Shown one piece after another: positions 1 through 8,206 of a stretch of DNA of 64,000 bases (positions are counted from its first letter, which is position 1; every line of letters starts with the position of its first letter). Made by a program: the position numbers and the translations under genes. The DNA is taken from assembly GCF_002261425.1 (NCBI RefSeq), contig NZ_NEVJ01000002.1, positions 186,001-250,000 on the forward strand, given 5' to 3'. The notes under the pieces were generated by a model. That model did not search any database and had not been told where the DNA came from. It saw nothing but the letters and a program-made list of their open reading frames with translations. The DNA comes from Bordetella genomosp. 9 (GTDB lineage: Bacteria > Pseudomonadota > Gammaproteobacteria > Burkholderiales > Burkholderiaceae_B).

Positions 1-759
1 CTGGGCGAACGCGGCAAGCATCCCACCATCGCGCTCGCCGACGGCGGCGACATCCCGCGCAAAGAGGCGGAAAAGCCGCACTGTCTGTATCTCGCGGCGG
101 ACAGCCTGACCGCCGGGGCCTCCCGGATCGGCGTGCCGCCGGAGGTCGAACAGGCGCCCTCGATGCTGCTGCGGCTGACGCAGGTCCGCAATGCCTTGGC
201 GGGGCGCAGCCCGGAAAGCCGTTTCACGAAGTCGCCCACCGACGTCCTGGACGTGTGGCTGGATCCCGTTTCCACCGTCGTCAAGTTCCGCAAGGAACTG
301 GAGGTGCACGAGCGCACGCCGTCGGCCTCCCTGGCCGCCGAAAACGGCCGGCATTCGCTGTCCACGCCGCTGATGCCCGACCAGGGGCCGGCCGACGGCG
401 ACCCGCCCCTTCCGCCAGGCCGGGCCAGGGCCTTTCTATGCATACCGCTGCGCAAGGATTCCAGGCCCGCGTACATGCCGGTGGTCGCGGTGGACGCTGC
501 GGATGCCACGGAAGTCTCCCGCCCGGGCAAGGCGCGGATGGCGTTCAGGTGGGCGGCGCAACAGGTACAGAAGTTCGCCGGATTCATGGGTCGGCAGGAT
601 GCCGCCGACGACTGCCGGCCGCGCGGCGAACCGGCCGCGCTCAAGGAGGCCAGGCTTGGACACAGACGCACGTCGAGCACCAACGAGGTACCGCCGGCAC
701 CCACGCGCGACGGCGGTACCGGAAATTCCGCGAACGGCACTGCCCACAACGGCGAGTAA
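1..759 (+). CDS. Hypothetical protein, 5'-truncated by the window edge
   Basis: The reading frame is open from base 1 to a TAA at 757-759, so the true start lies upstream; the 252 visible codons are a C-terminal part. An internal ATG at 133 exists but the frame before it looks coding. I recognise no family. The last 60 or so residues are hydrophilic and rich in Gly, Thr, Asn and Arg, which suggests a disordered tail. The next gene starts 9 bp downstream behind an AAGGAG Shine-Dalgarno, so the two are probably one transcript. No membrane segment is visible. Function unknown. Confidence 0.6.
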   Translation: MGERGKHPTIALADGGDIPRKEAEKPHCLYLAADSLTAGASRIGVPPEVEQAPSMLLRLTQVRNALAGRSPESRFTKSPTDVLDVWLDPVSTVVKFRKELEVHERTPSASLAAENGRHSLSTPLMPDQGPADGDPPLPPGRARAFLCIPLRKDSRPAYMPVVAVDAADATEVSRPGKARMAFRWAAQQVQKFAGFMGRQDAADDCRPRGEPAALKEARLGHRRTSSTNEVPPAPTRDGGTGNSANGTAHNGE

Positions 760-768
760 GGAGACCTC

Positions 769-1770
769 ATGCTAGTAGGACAAAGGCAACCTTCCCATTC
801 CGACTTGAATGGCTTGAACGATGGTCCGCCGGCACGCCCACCCAAGCCGGAACGCGATGACCTGGGGGGACGGCTGGACGTGTACCTCGCCCAATCCGTC
901 AGGGATGCCGGCTGCAGGGAGCGATTGATCGATATCCTGGGCGTGATAGACGCGCTGCCCAGCGGGCACGACGTGCTGGAGTATTTCCGCGAGCGGGCCA
1001 GGCAGGGCCATCCGCTGGCGGTGAACCTGTTGCCGTCCGATGCTGCCGTGGCGCGCGACCTGGCATCGCACGATTTGTGGCTATCGCGGGATGCACTCAC
1101 AGCGCCGGCGCCCGACATCGGCGTCACCCCGGAACGGCATTACGCGCCCGCCGTGTTCCAGGCGCTGCTGGCGGCCCGCAACGCCTGCATTGTGGAGCAA
1201 TATGCCGACCAGACGGGACAAGACCTTGCCGAAACGCAGCGCAGGTTCGTGAACGAGCTGGCGGGGCAGGTCGAGACGCCAGCGATGCAGCAGCAACTTG
1301 CCGTTCGGCGCCAGACGCTGGCGAACGACGAGCACGCGGCCGCCCAGGCATTGGCCAAGCTCGCGATTCGTCCCGAAACGCCAGTGGCCACCGGGAATGA
1401 TGGCGTGCTGCCGGAAAGCTCGGACTACCTGGAGACGGACACGCCGGCGCAGTCGGGCTCGCTTCGGCCCAAGAAACGCCGTTTCCGGACGCAGTTCGTT
1501 TCCAGGCAATTCGAGGCGTTCACCAGCGCCGTGGCTTCGTGGAAGAACCGATGGCGCAAGTCGCACAAGGCGGATGCGAACGTCGCACAACCGGATGCCA
1601 ACCTGTATTTCGATCCGAGCGGTTCATCGAAGAGTTCGCCGAACAGTTCACCGCACAATTCACCGCACAATTCACCGCACAATTCACCGCACAATTCACC
1701 GCACAATTCACCGAACGGTTCCCGACACGGTTCGTTGTCCGCGGCGACGGCCAAAGGTGTTGATCAATAG
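769..1770 (+). CDS. Hypothetical protein with C-terminal Asn-Ser-Pro-His repeats
   Basis: 333 residues, ATG start with AAGGAG just upstream, 9 bp after the preceding unknown gene. No signal peptide or membrane helix is visible. The middle is Ala/Gln/Glu-rich and probably helical (about residues 120-210). A basic stretch follows near residues 228-270. The C-terminus (about residues 280-325) is low complexity, built of Ser/Pro/Asn and five consecutive NSPH units. I do not recognise the fold. An effector- or surface-like accessory protein is possible, but nothing in the sequence proves secretion. Its last 63 bp overlap the convergent EamA gene. Confidence 0.65.
   Translation: MLVGQRQPSHSDLNGLNDGPPARPPKPERDDLGGRLDVYLAQSVRDAGCRERLIDILGVIDALPSGHDVLEYFRERARQGHPLAVNLLPSDAAVARDLASHDLWLSRDALTAPAPDIGVTPERHYAPAVFQALLAARNACIVEQYADQTGQDLAETQRRFVNELAGQVETPAMQQQLAVRRQTLANDEHAAAQALAKLAIRPETPVATGNDGVLPESSDYLETDTPAQSGSLRPKKRRFRTQFVSRQFEAFTSAVASWKNRWRKSHKADANVAQPDANLYFDPSGSSKSSPNSSPHNSPHNSPHNSPHNSPHNSPNGSRHGSLSAATAKGVDQ
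1651..1716 (+). repeat. 12-bp tandem repeat coding NSPH
   Basis: The 12-bp unit AATTCACCGCAC is repeated about five times almost without change inside the 3' end of the unknown gene at 769-1770, giving Asn-Ser-Pro-His units. A degenerate copy lies on each side. Because the unit is a multiple of three, copy-number changes would keep the frame. The antisense strand of the last units encodes the extreme C-terminus of the EamA transporter. Confidence 0.9.
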
Positions 1771-2595
1771 TCCCACCATGACCAGCACGGCGCCGCCCAC
1801 CTGCGGCGCCGTGGGCATTTCGCCCAGCAAGGCCGCCGCGGCCGCCAGCCCGATCACCGGGATCAGCAGCGAAAACGGCGCTACCTGGGCCGCCGGATAG
1901 CGAGACATCAGCCACGCCCACAGCCCGTAGCCCACGAGCGTGGCAACGAACGACAGATACACCACCGCGAACACCGACGAACCGTCTATCGATGCCAGCG
2001 CGGCGTGGATACGATCGGGACCTTCCAACCACCACGACAGCGCGAAGAACGGCAGCGGCGGCACCAGGCTGCCCCACACCACCAATCCCAGCATGTCGGC
2101 CTTGCCGGCTTTCTTGGTGGCGATATTCCCCAGGCCCCACATCAATGCCGCGCACAGGGTCAGCACGAAACCCAGGGTCGTCATGCCCGCGCCGCCTTCC
2201 GCGCCGATCAGTGCCAGGCCGGCCGCGGCGACCATCAATCCGACGGCGTTGTGGGCGCGGAAGGGTTCGCGCAGCAGCAGCGCGCCGAGCGCCACGGTAA
2301 AGAAGGCCTGGGCTTGCAGCACGACCGAGGCCAGCCCGGCGGGCATGCCCACCGCCATGGCGGTGAACAGGAAGGCAAACTGGCCCAGCGATATCGTGGC
2401 GCCGTAGGCCACCAGCCAGCGCAGCGGGATCGCCGGCCGCTTGACGAAGAAAATCGCCGGCACCGCCGCCAGCAGGAAGCGCATTCCGCCCAGCAGCATG
2501 GGGGGTATGCCATGCAGGCCCACCTTGATGACGACGAAATTCATACCCCAAACGAGGATGACAACCAGGGCCAGGGCCAGATCGCGCAAGGGCAT
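1708..2595 (-). CDS. EamA/DMT family transporter
   Basis: 295-residue inner-membrane protein with about ten hydrophobic helices and the internal duplication of the drug/metabolite transporter superfamily (EamA domains at about residues 5-135 and 145-280). The N-terminal half carries the typical WGxNFVVIK segment. The family exports amino acids or other metabolites; the substrate here is unknown. I chose the ATG at 2595, directly before the first helix, because the longer reading adds 47 polar residues. No strong Shine-Dalgarno precedes it. It is convergent with the unknown gene at 769-1770 and overlaps it by 63 bp. Confidence 0.85.
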   Translation of the reverse strand: MPLRDLALALVVILVWGMNFVVIKVGLHGIPPMLLGGMRFLLAAVPAIFFVKRPAIPLRWLVAYGATISLGQFAFLFTAMAVGMPAGLASVVLQAQAFFTVALGALLLREPFRAHNAVGLMVAAAGLALIGAEGGAGMTTLGFVLTLCAALMWGLGNIATKKAGKADMLGLVVWGSLVPPLPFFALSWWLEGPDRIHAALASIDGSSVFAVVYLSFVATLVGYGLWAWLMSRYPAAQVAPFSLLIPVIGLAAAAALLGEMPTAPQVGGAVLVMVGLLINTFGRRRGQRTVSGTVR

Positions 2596-2748
2596 CGCGG
2601 TTCCATGGTGGAAAAGGAACCTGATTGTGCTACATCGCGCGCCATGACGACGCGGCGGCCGGGCAGGCGCACGGGCCGCGGCCAGCGTCGCCGCCATTTC
2701 GATGGCACAGGGTTTGCGGAAAGGTCGGCAAACCACAAGGAGATCACC

Positions 2749-3027
2749 ATGAACCCTATCGGTCCCATCGGCGCGCCCGCCCCCGTCGGCGGCGCGGGCG
2801 GCGCGAATCCCGTCAATCCGGTCGACCCGGTGCGCCCGGTCGAACCGGTCCGGCCGGTGAATCCCGGCATGCCCGAAAATCCGGACATTCCGCCCAAGGA
2901 CCCGGTGCCCGGCCCGGGCCAGCCCCCCGTGGGGGCTCCCGTTCCGCCGGAACCGCCCAGGCCCGGCCAGGCGGATGCCCCCGTGACGCCGCGTCCCGCC
3001 GCGCCGGATGGGGGCTGGGTGGCTTGA
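2749..3027 (+). CDS. Small proline-rich protein
   Basis: 92 residues with a clear AAGGAG at 2737-2742 six bases before the ATG, which is the main evidence that it is real. The product is almost only Pro, Gly, Val, Asn and Asp, with degenerate repeats around residues 25-45 in which PV and RPV recur, so it should be extended and unstructured. There is no signal peptide or membrane helix. It lies between two minus-strand genes, apparently monocistronic. Function unknown. The risk is that it is low-complexity DNA read as protein. Confidence 0.55.
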   Translation: MNPIGPIGAPAPVGGAGGANPVNPVDPVRPVEPVRPVNPGMPENPDIPPKDPVPGPGQPPVGAPVPPEPPRPGQADAPVTPRPAAPDGGWVA

Positions 3028-3061
3028 CGGCCGCGGGCAACCGGAAGGCTGCCCGTTTTCC

Positions 3062-4159
3062 TTATTTACCCAGCAGTTCGCCGATCGCCCCGCCCAATCC
3101 CTTCACCGCCGACCCCACCCCTTCGGCCACGCCTTCGACGCTGACGCCGATGGCCTTGGTGAAGCCGCCGACGATGCGCGTGGACACGTCGTCGGTCAGC
3201 GAGAATTTCGGGTCCTTCAGGCTGCCCTGCAGCGTGAATTCGAAATTGACCTCGCCCTTGCGGTCTTCCAGCGCCGCCATGACGGCCTTGCGCGGCAGGG
3301 AGCCCAGGCCGCCGCCGCTGAAGTCCAGGTCGCGCAGCTTGGCCTTGCCCTGCGCCGACAGTTGCTGGTCTTGTACGCGGGTCGTCATGTCCAGGTCCAT
3401 CTGGCCCGCGGTCAATATCGAAGGCGCATGTTTCTGCAGGTAGGGCGCAAGCACGGCCACGTCGGCGCCGGTAGTGGTGGTGCGTATGTCGGCGTCGTGG
3501 CTGGGCAGCGCCAGCCACCCGTTCACGGTGACGGTGCCACGGCGCTGCTTACCTACCAACTGGCCCTGCATTTTTATCTCGGTGCGTGTGTCGTTGGCGG
3601 GTGAATGCAGCGGGCCGACCTCGGCATGCACGTTCTCGAATGGCACCCGGTAGGGCGTCTTGGCGATCCGCGCGTCGAAGAAGTCCAGCCGGCCCTTGTC
3701 CAGGATCAGCTGGCCGATCGAGGTTTCCCGCTTGGGGCGGCCCTGGTCGTCGGTGTCCGCGTCGCCACGGGCCTGGGCGCGTTCGCGCGCGCGCTGCCGC
3801 AGCGTCGGCAGGATCTGCAGGCTGCCGTCCTCCGAGCGCAGGATGGACACGTAATAGTCGCTGACGACCACGCGCCGTATGTCCAGCCGATCCGACAGCA
3901 GGGCGCGCCAATCCGGTTCCATGGTCACGCGGGCGGCGCGCAGCGTCTGACGGCTGGGCCAATCGGGCGGCGCGCCGATTTCCACGTCCTGCAGCACGAT
4001 TTCCGTCCAGCCGACGTCGATATGGGCGGCATGGCCCTTGTCGCCCATCATGTCCTGGATGCGGCTGACCACCAATCTGGAAGCCACATGCAGGGCGCCC
4101 ACGGCGGCGACGGCGATGAGCAGGACGACAACGATGAGGATCTTGACCGGTTTAGTCAT
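3062..4159 (-). CDS. DUF748/AsmA-like membrane-anchored protein
   Basis: 365 residues: a cytoplasmic MTKPVK start, one hydrophobic helix at about residues 6-26, then a long periplasmic domain of beta-rich repeats typical of the DUF748/AsmA-like group (bacterial relatives of bridge-like lipid-transfer proteins). A charged, Arg/Asp-rich insertion lies near residues 110-135 and a Gly-rich helix ends the protein. AsmA-like proteins act at the inner membrane in envelope homeostasis; the role of this member is unknown. I chose the ATG at 4159 because it sits directly before the membrane helix. Confidence 0.75.
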   Translation of the reverse strand: MTKPVKILIVVVLLIAVAAVGALHVASRLVVSRIQDMMGDKGHAAHIDVGWTEIVLQDVEIGAPPDWPSRQTLRAARVTMEPDWRALLSDRLDIRRVVVSDYYVSILRSEDGSLQILPTLRQRARERAQARGDADTDDQGRPKRETSIGQLILDKGRLDFFDARIAKTPYRVPFENVHAEVGPLHSPANDTRTEIKMQGQLVGKQRRGTVTVNGWLALPSHDADIRTTTTGADVAVLAPYLQKHAPSILTAGQMDLDMTTRVQDQQLSAQGKAKLRDLDFSGGGLGSLPRKAVMAALEDRKGEVNFEFTLQGSLKDPKFSLTDDVSTRIVGGFTKAIGVSVEGVAEGVGSAVKGLGGAIGELLGK

Positions 4160-4321
4160 GGGCGTTCGAGTCTTGGGTGTTGCCGGGCGGCCGCTCGCCA
4201 GGAGCGTTCCGCCTGACAGGCACATGAAGATGGTGTGCTCATATGGAAAAGACGGCAAGTCTATCCAGATGGTGGAGTCAGGGGGAAGCCCCTCGCACGC
4301 CGTCCAGCCGTCGGATCGGCC

Positions 4322-4331
4322 GTGCTAGGAT
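4322..4331 (+). promoter_or_regulatory. Extended -10 candidate for the small gene at 4391
   Basis: GTGCTAGGAT gives an extended -10 (TGCTAGGAT) 60 bp before the ATG at 4391. The same TGCTA-type element precedes tRNA-Ser in this window. No good -35 is visible. Confidence 0.35.
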
Positions 4332-4390
4332 GGCCCGCGACTTTACCAACAGCCGGCGCCCCGCGGCAGGCGCCGACGACAAGGACCAGC

Positions 4391-4639
4391 ATGGATACCG
4401 ACGAAAAACTTGCACTGATTGCGCAAACCATCGCGCATCAGGGTGGCCAGATCAGCGCCCTGACCGCCTCGCTGCTGTGCGTGCTGCACATCGCGCGCGA
4501 CTCGCCGGGGCTGCGGGAGGCGGTCGAAACGCGCCTGGAGCAGAACTACGCGGCCTTGCTGGCCCGCTCCGAAAGCCAGCAGTACGTCGCCGGCTTCGAA
4601 GCGATGCGCGACGCGGTGATCGCGGCGCTGAAGGCCTGA
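4391..4639 (+). CDS. Small conserved-looking hypothetical protein
   Basis: 82 residues, predicted mostly helical and acidic, with no membrane segment or signal peptide. The ATG at 4391 follows a short leader with a TGCTAGGAT extended -10; the Shine-Dalgarno is weak (AAGGA about 6 nt upstream). The codon third positions are G/C-rich as in neighbouring genes, which supports coding. It is convergent with the next small gene, 22 bp away. I do not recognise it. Confidence 0.6.
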   Translation: MDTDEKLALIAQTIAHQGGQISALTASLLCVLHIARDSPGLREAVETRLEQNYAALLARSESQQYVAGFEAMRDAVIAALKA

Positions 4640-4661
4640 TCAAGCGCCTGATCGGGGCCGA

Positions 4662-4898
4662 TCAGTGTTTTTCCTCGGCCTGCCGTGCGCCTTCGCCCGG
4701 CAGGACCGCGTCGACGATGGCGTCGCCGAAGCCTTCCCGCAGTCCCAGCGCGTCGCGGCCTTGCGGCGTGACCGTCAGGCCGTCGTCGGCCTGGGCGACC
4801 AGGCCCCGATCCAGCAGATCCCTGGCTTTCAGGCCGTCGATGCCGTGCTCACCGGCGTGGATTTGTTTAAGCAGTTGTAGTTGTTCCTGGGTCAACAT
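4662..4898 (-). CDS. Small hypothetical protein, winged-helix-like
   Basis: 78 residues. I chose the ATG at 4898 because GGAGGTG lies five bases before it; a longer reading from 4961 has no such signal. The sequence contains a helix-turn-helix-like segment (about residues 22-40: DGLKARDLLDRGLV) followed by a short 'DGLTVTPQGRDAL' wing-like piece, as in small winged-helix proteins. DNA binding is only a guess. It ends in a charged tail. Confidence 0.6.
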   Translation of the reverse strand: MLTQEQLQLLKQIHAGEHGIDGLKARDLLDRGLVAQADDGLTVTPQGRDALGLREGFGDAIVDAVLPGEGARQAEEKH

Positions 4899-5131
4899 GT
4901 TGCACCTCCGCATGTCGGGCGCCGGATATGTCCGGCGCTTCCCGCGTCCATGGTTGCGCAAACTTCGTACCCGCCCCGTTCCCTTTTTGTGGTTTTTCCG
5001 CCCGGCCGACCCCTCGCGCCGGGAAAACCCCGCTTAACTTTTTGTCATTTTGTGGTTACAAAATATTCCGCGACATGTCATGTGAGGCGGGTATGCTCGC
5101 CCCGGGACGAATCGTAAGAGGGGAACAACGC

Positions 5132-5407
5132 GTGCATCGAAACAACGACGTCTACAAGGGCTTTCGCCTGACCGCCAAGGTCGCCCGGGATCTCCCGGCG
5201 CCGGACGATGGCGGCACACCTGTGTTCCGCGCCGTGGTTTGCGTGGCACCGGCATCGCTGCAGCCCGCCGACGGCGACGAATATCCGATTCCGCGCTTCG
5301 TGGACGGCGGCTACGTCTACAGCCCCGCGGAAGCCGTGCATGCGGCTGTCGCGCATGGCCGCGAGATCGTGGACGCCCTGTCGGGAGTGCGCCTGGCGGT
5401 GTCATGA
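5132..5407 (+). CDS. Small hypothetical protein coupled to a Nudix hydrolase
   Basis: 91 residues beginning with GTG at 5132, eight bases after GAGGGG. The central segment (PIPRFVDGGYVYSPAEAV) and the helix after it look globular; no membrane segment. Its stop codon overlaps the start of the Nudix gene (ATGA at 5404-5407), so the two are translated together. I do not recognise the family with certainty. The upstream region contains AT-rich DNA unusual for this window (5037-5080), a likely promoter area. Confidence 0.65.
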   Translation: MHRNNDVYKGFRLTAKVARDLPAPDDGGTPVFRAVVCVAPASLQPADGDEYPIPRFVDGGYVYSPAEAVHAAVAHGREIVDALSGVRLAVS

Positions 5408-5898
5408 CCGCGTTCGCGCAATCGACGCTGGGGCGCCTGCGTGCCCTGGTCGGGCCGCGGCCCTTGCTGTGTCCCTGCGTGCGCATCGTGCTGGAAGGCC
5501 CGGACGGAACCGTCCTGCTGCACGAACGGGCCGACTTCCGCGGCATGTGGGGATTGCCCGGCGGCCACATCGAACTGGGGGAGTCCGCCGAACAGGCGGC
5601 GCGGCGCGAAACCCGTGAAGAAACCGGCCTCGCCGCGCGCGTACTGCTGCCTTTCGGCCATGCGTCGAATCCCGCCGTGGAAACCGTCACGCTGCCGAAT
5701 GGCGATGTCTGCCACTACCAGGCGGTGCTGTTCCATTGTTCGCAATTCGAGGGCGCCTTGCGCGGCGATCCCCAGGAAGCCGCGGTCCTGCGATGGGTAT
5801 CCCTGGACGAAACGCAGCCCCCCATGATGCCGCATGTGCGCGCCACGCTGGAGGCATTCCGCCGCTACCGGCGGAATGGCGAGTTCCAGCTGATCTGA
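5404..5898 (+). CDS. Nudix hydrolase
   Basis: 164 residues. The complete Nudix box lies at residues 54-76: Gly54, Glu60, Arg68-Glu69, Glu72, Glu73 and Gly75, matching Gx5Ex7REUxEExGU. These enzymes cleave nucleoside diphosphates linked to another moiety with Mg2+ or Mn2+; the substrate cannot be told from the sequence. The ATG lies in the ATGA overlap with the preceding small gene, so it is translationally coupled. It is convergent with the zinc metallopeptidase gene, 16 bp away. Confidence 0.85.
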   Translation: MTAFAQSTLGRLRALVGPRPLLCPCVRIVLEGPDGTVLLHERADFRGMWGLPGGHIELGESAEQAARRETREETGLAARVLLPFGHASNPAVETVTLPNGDVCHYQAVLFHCSQFEGALRGDPQEAAVLRWVSLDETQPPMMPHVRATLEAFRRYRRNGEFQLI

Positions 5899-5914
5899 CG
5901 CGCCGCCCGCGGCG

Positions 5915-6766
5915 CTAGGGCGATTGGGTGCTGAAGGTATCGCAGCGGCGCGGATCGCCGCTTTCCAGTCCCCGCTTGAACCAGCGTACCCGCTGCGCGG
6001 ACGTGCCGTGCGTGAAGGCGTCGGGCACGACATAGCCCTGGCTCTGCTTCTGCAGCCGGTCGTCGCCGATGGCGCTGGCGGCGTTCAACGCTTCTTCCAC
6101 GTCGCCGGCTTCCAGAATGTGCCGCGCGCTGTCGGCGCGCTTGGCCCACAGGCCGGCATAGCAGTCCGCCTGCAGTTCCAGCCGCACCGACAGGGCATTG
6201 GCCTGGCCCGGGTTTTCCTGCTGCAGCGAGGCGACGCGTTGCGATATGCCCAGCAGGTTCTGCACGTGATGGCCGACCTCGTGCGCGATCACGTAGGCCT
6301 GGGCGAAGTCGCCGGGCGCCTGGAAGCGCCGTTTCATGTCGTCGAAAAAGCTCAGGTCCAGGTAGACCTTGCTGTCGGCCGGGCAGTAGAACGGCCCCAT
6401 GGCGGCGCGCCCGGTGCCGCAGGCGGTGCGGGTGGCGCCGTTGTACAGGACCAGGGTCGGCGGCACGTAGGCGCGTTTGGCATGCTCGCGGAAAATCGCC
6501 TGCCAGGTATCTTCCGTTTCGCCAAGGATCTTGGCGACGAAGCGCCGCTGCGGGTCGTTGGCCGGCGGCGCCGCGGTGCTGGCGGGCGCCTGTTGGCTGG
6601 CAGGCTCCTGCATCTCCTGCAGCACCACTGACGGATCGATGCCGAAGTACGCGGCGACCAGGGCCAGGACGATGGCGCCTATGCCCAGCTTGCCGCCGCC
6701 GATGGGCAGCCCCATGCCGCGCCGATCTTCCACATTTTCACTTTCACGCGAATCATCCAAGCGCAT
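5915..6766 (-). CDS. Neutral zinc metallopeptidase (YpfJ family)
   Basis: 283 residues. One membrane helix lies at about residues 26-42, followed by a Ser/Ala/Pro linker and the zinc peptidase domain with HEVGH at residues 162-166. A second conserved region (ELQADCYAG) supplies the acidic ligand. The family (PF04228, YpfJ/KPN_02809) is membrane anchored with an outward catalytic domain; substrates are not known. The ATG at 6766 has AAGGAG seven bases before it. Divergent from yciO, with 74 bp between. Confidence 0.85.
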   Translation of the reverse strand: MRLDDSRESENVEDRRGMGLPIGGGKLGIGAIVLALVAAYFGIDPSVVLQEMQEPASQQAPASTAAPPANDPQRRFVAKILGETEDTWQAIFREHAKRAYVPPTLVLYNGATRTACGTGRAAMGPFYCPADSKVYLDLSFFDDMKRRFQAPGDFAQAYVIAHEVGHHVQNLLGISQRVASLQQENPGQANALSVRLELQADCYAGLWAKRADSARHILEAGDVEEALNAASAIGDDRLQKQSQGYVVPDAFTHGTSAQRVRWFKRGLESGDPRRCDTFSTQSP

Positions 6767-6825
6767 GAGATTCTCCTTCGTGCCCCGCGCGGACGCGCCG
6801 CCGGGGCGGATGCCTACTTGCAAGA

Positions 6826-6841
6826 TGTTAGGATAGCCGCA
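6826..6841 (+). promoter_or_regulatory. Extended -10 abutting the yciO start
   Basis: TGTTAGGAT at 6826-6834 fits an extended -10; transcription from it would begin at about 6841, exactly at the ATG. The same bases contain AGGA seven bases before the ATG, so it could instead be a Shine-Dalgarno. Leaderless initiation is a possibility, not a conclusion. Confidence 0.3.
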
Positions 6842-7467
6842 TGGCGCAATTCTTTACCGTACATCCCGCGAATCCACAGCCGCGTTTGTTGAAGCAGGCC
6901 GCGCAGCTGTTGCGTGACGGCGGGCTTGCGGCCGTGCCGACCGACTCCAGCTATGCCGTGATCGCCCGCCTGGACGACAAGGCGGCCGCCGACGGCTTGC
7001 GGCGCCTGCGCGGGCTGGACGATCGCCACCATCTGACGCTGATCTGCCGCGACCTCGCGCAGCTGGGTCATTTCGCCCGCGTCGACAACCGCCAATACCG
7101 CATGCTGAAGGCCGCCACGCCCGGCCCCTTCACCTTCATCCTCGAGGCCACGCGCGAAGTGCCGCGGCGCGTCTCGCATCCTTCCCGCAAGACCATCGGC
7201 CTGCGCGTGCCGGATCATCCCGTCACCCTGGGCCTGCTGGAACAGTTCGGCGAACCGCTGCTGTCCACCACCCTGATCCCCGCCGGTGAAACCGACGCGT
7301 TGAACGACGCCGAGGAAATCCGCGAGCGTTACGAGCACGTGCTGGCCGCGGTCGTCGATAGTGGCGCCTGCCCCAAGGAACCCACCACCGTCGTCGACCT
7401 GACCGGCGACGAAGCGCAACTCATCCGGGTGGGCCGCGGCGACCCCACCCAGCTCGGAATCGCCTGA
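6841..7467 (+). CDS. yciO: Sua5/YciO/YrdC-type protein (YciO)
   Basis: 208 residues of the YrdC/Sua5 fold, which binds nucleotide and, in TsaC/Sua5, makes threonylcarbamoyl-AMP for the t6A tRNA modification. The N-terminal PTDSSYAV segment corresponds to the family PTET/DTxYGL motif, and SHPSRKTIGLRVPDHP is characteristic of the YciO branch. The product is a YciO-type paralogue rather than a proven TsaC. First gene of a run yciO, site-2 protease, dapA, bamC; the next gene starts 3 bp after its stop. Confidence 0.8.
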   Translation: MAQFFTVHPANPQPRLLKQAAQLLRDGGLAAVPTDSSYAVIARLDDKAAADGLRRLRGLDDRHHLTLICRDLAQLGHFARVDNRQYRMLKAATPGPFTFILEATREVPRRVSHPSRKTIGLRVPDHPVTLGLLEQFGEPLLSTTLIPAGETDALNDAEEIRERYEHVLAAVVDSGACPKEPTTVVDLTGDEAQLIRVGRGDPTQLGIA

Positions 7468-7470
7468 TCC

Positions 7471-8118
7471 ATGGACGACATCATCCAGTCGATCGCGATC
7501 TACGCGATCCCCGTCATCTTCGCCATCACGCTGCATGAAGCGGCGCATGGCTATGTCGCCCGCATGTTCGGCGATCCGACCGCCTACCAGATGGGACGGG
7601 TCAGCCTGAATCCGGCCCGCCACATCGATCCGGTCGGCACGCTGCTGGTGCCGCTGGTCATCCTGCTGGCTTCCAAGCTGCTGGGCAGCCCGGGCATCCT
7701 GTTCGGCTGGGCCAAGCCGGTGCCGGTCGATTTCGGCCGCCTGCGCCGCCCCAAGCAGGACATGCTGTGGGTGGCCGCGGCGGGGCCGGCGTCCAACCTG
7801 GTCATGGCCATCCTGTGGGGCATCATGCTCAAGCTGGTCTACCAGAGCGGCGGCGCGGAAGGCTACTGGTTCGACATGGCCCAGGCCGGCGTGCAGATCA
7901 ACCTGGTGCTGATGGCCCTGAACCTGCTGCCGCTGCTGCCGCTGGACGGGGGACGCATCCTTTACAGCCTGCTGCCCAACCGCCTGGCCTACCAGTATTC
8001 CCGCATCGAGCCCTACGGCATGATGATCGTCCTGCTGCTGCTGTTCAGCGGCGGACTGTGGATCTTCCTCAAGCCGATTTTTGCGCTGGGCAGCACGGTC
8101 GTCAGCTGGTTTCTATAG
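7471..8118 (+). CDS. Site-2 protease family membrane metallopeptidase (M50)
   Basis: 215 residues, about five or six transmembrane helices. The zinc motif HEAAH is at residues 22-26 in the first helix, and the third ligand lies in LDGGR (Asp159) near a NLLPLLP turn. This is the compact S2P-type rhomboid-unrelated intramembrane metalloprotease with no PDZ domain. Substrate unknown. It starts 3 bp after yciO and is probably cotranscribed. It ends 88 bp before dapA. Confidence 0.85.
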   Translation: MDDIIQSIAIYAIPVIFAITLHEAAHGYVARMFGDPTAYQMGRVSLNPARHIDPVGTLLVPLVILLASKLLGSPGILFGWAKPVPVDFGRLRRPKQDMLWVAAAGPASNLVMAILWGIMLKLVYQSGGAEGYWFDMAQAGVQINLVLMALNLLPLLPLDGGRILYSLLPNRLAYQYSRIEPYGMMIVLLLLFSGGLWIFLKPIFALGSTVVSWFL

Positions 8119-8206
8119 GTTTTTTCCTGGTATCCGGTAAACTCGCGGGATTTCCTGATTCAAGTCCCCGCCGGACAGCCCGGCGGGCACCGGAGCCCCT
8201 CTCGAT

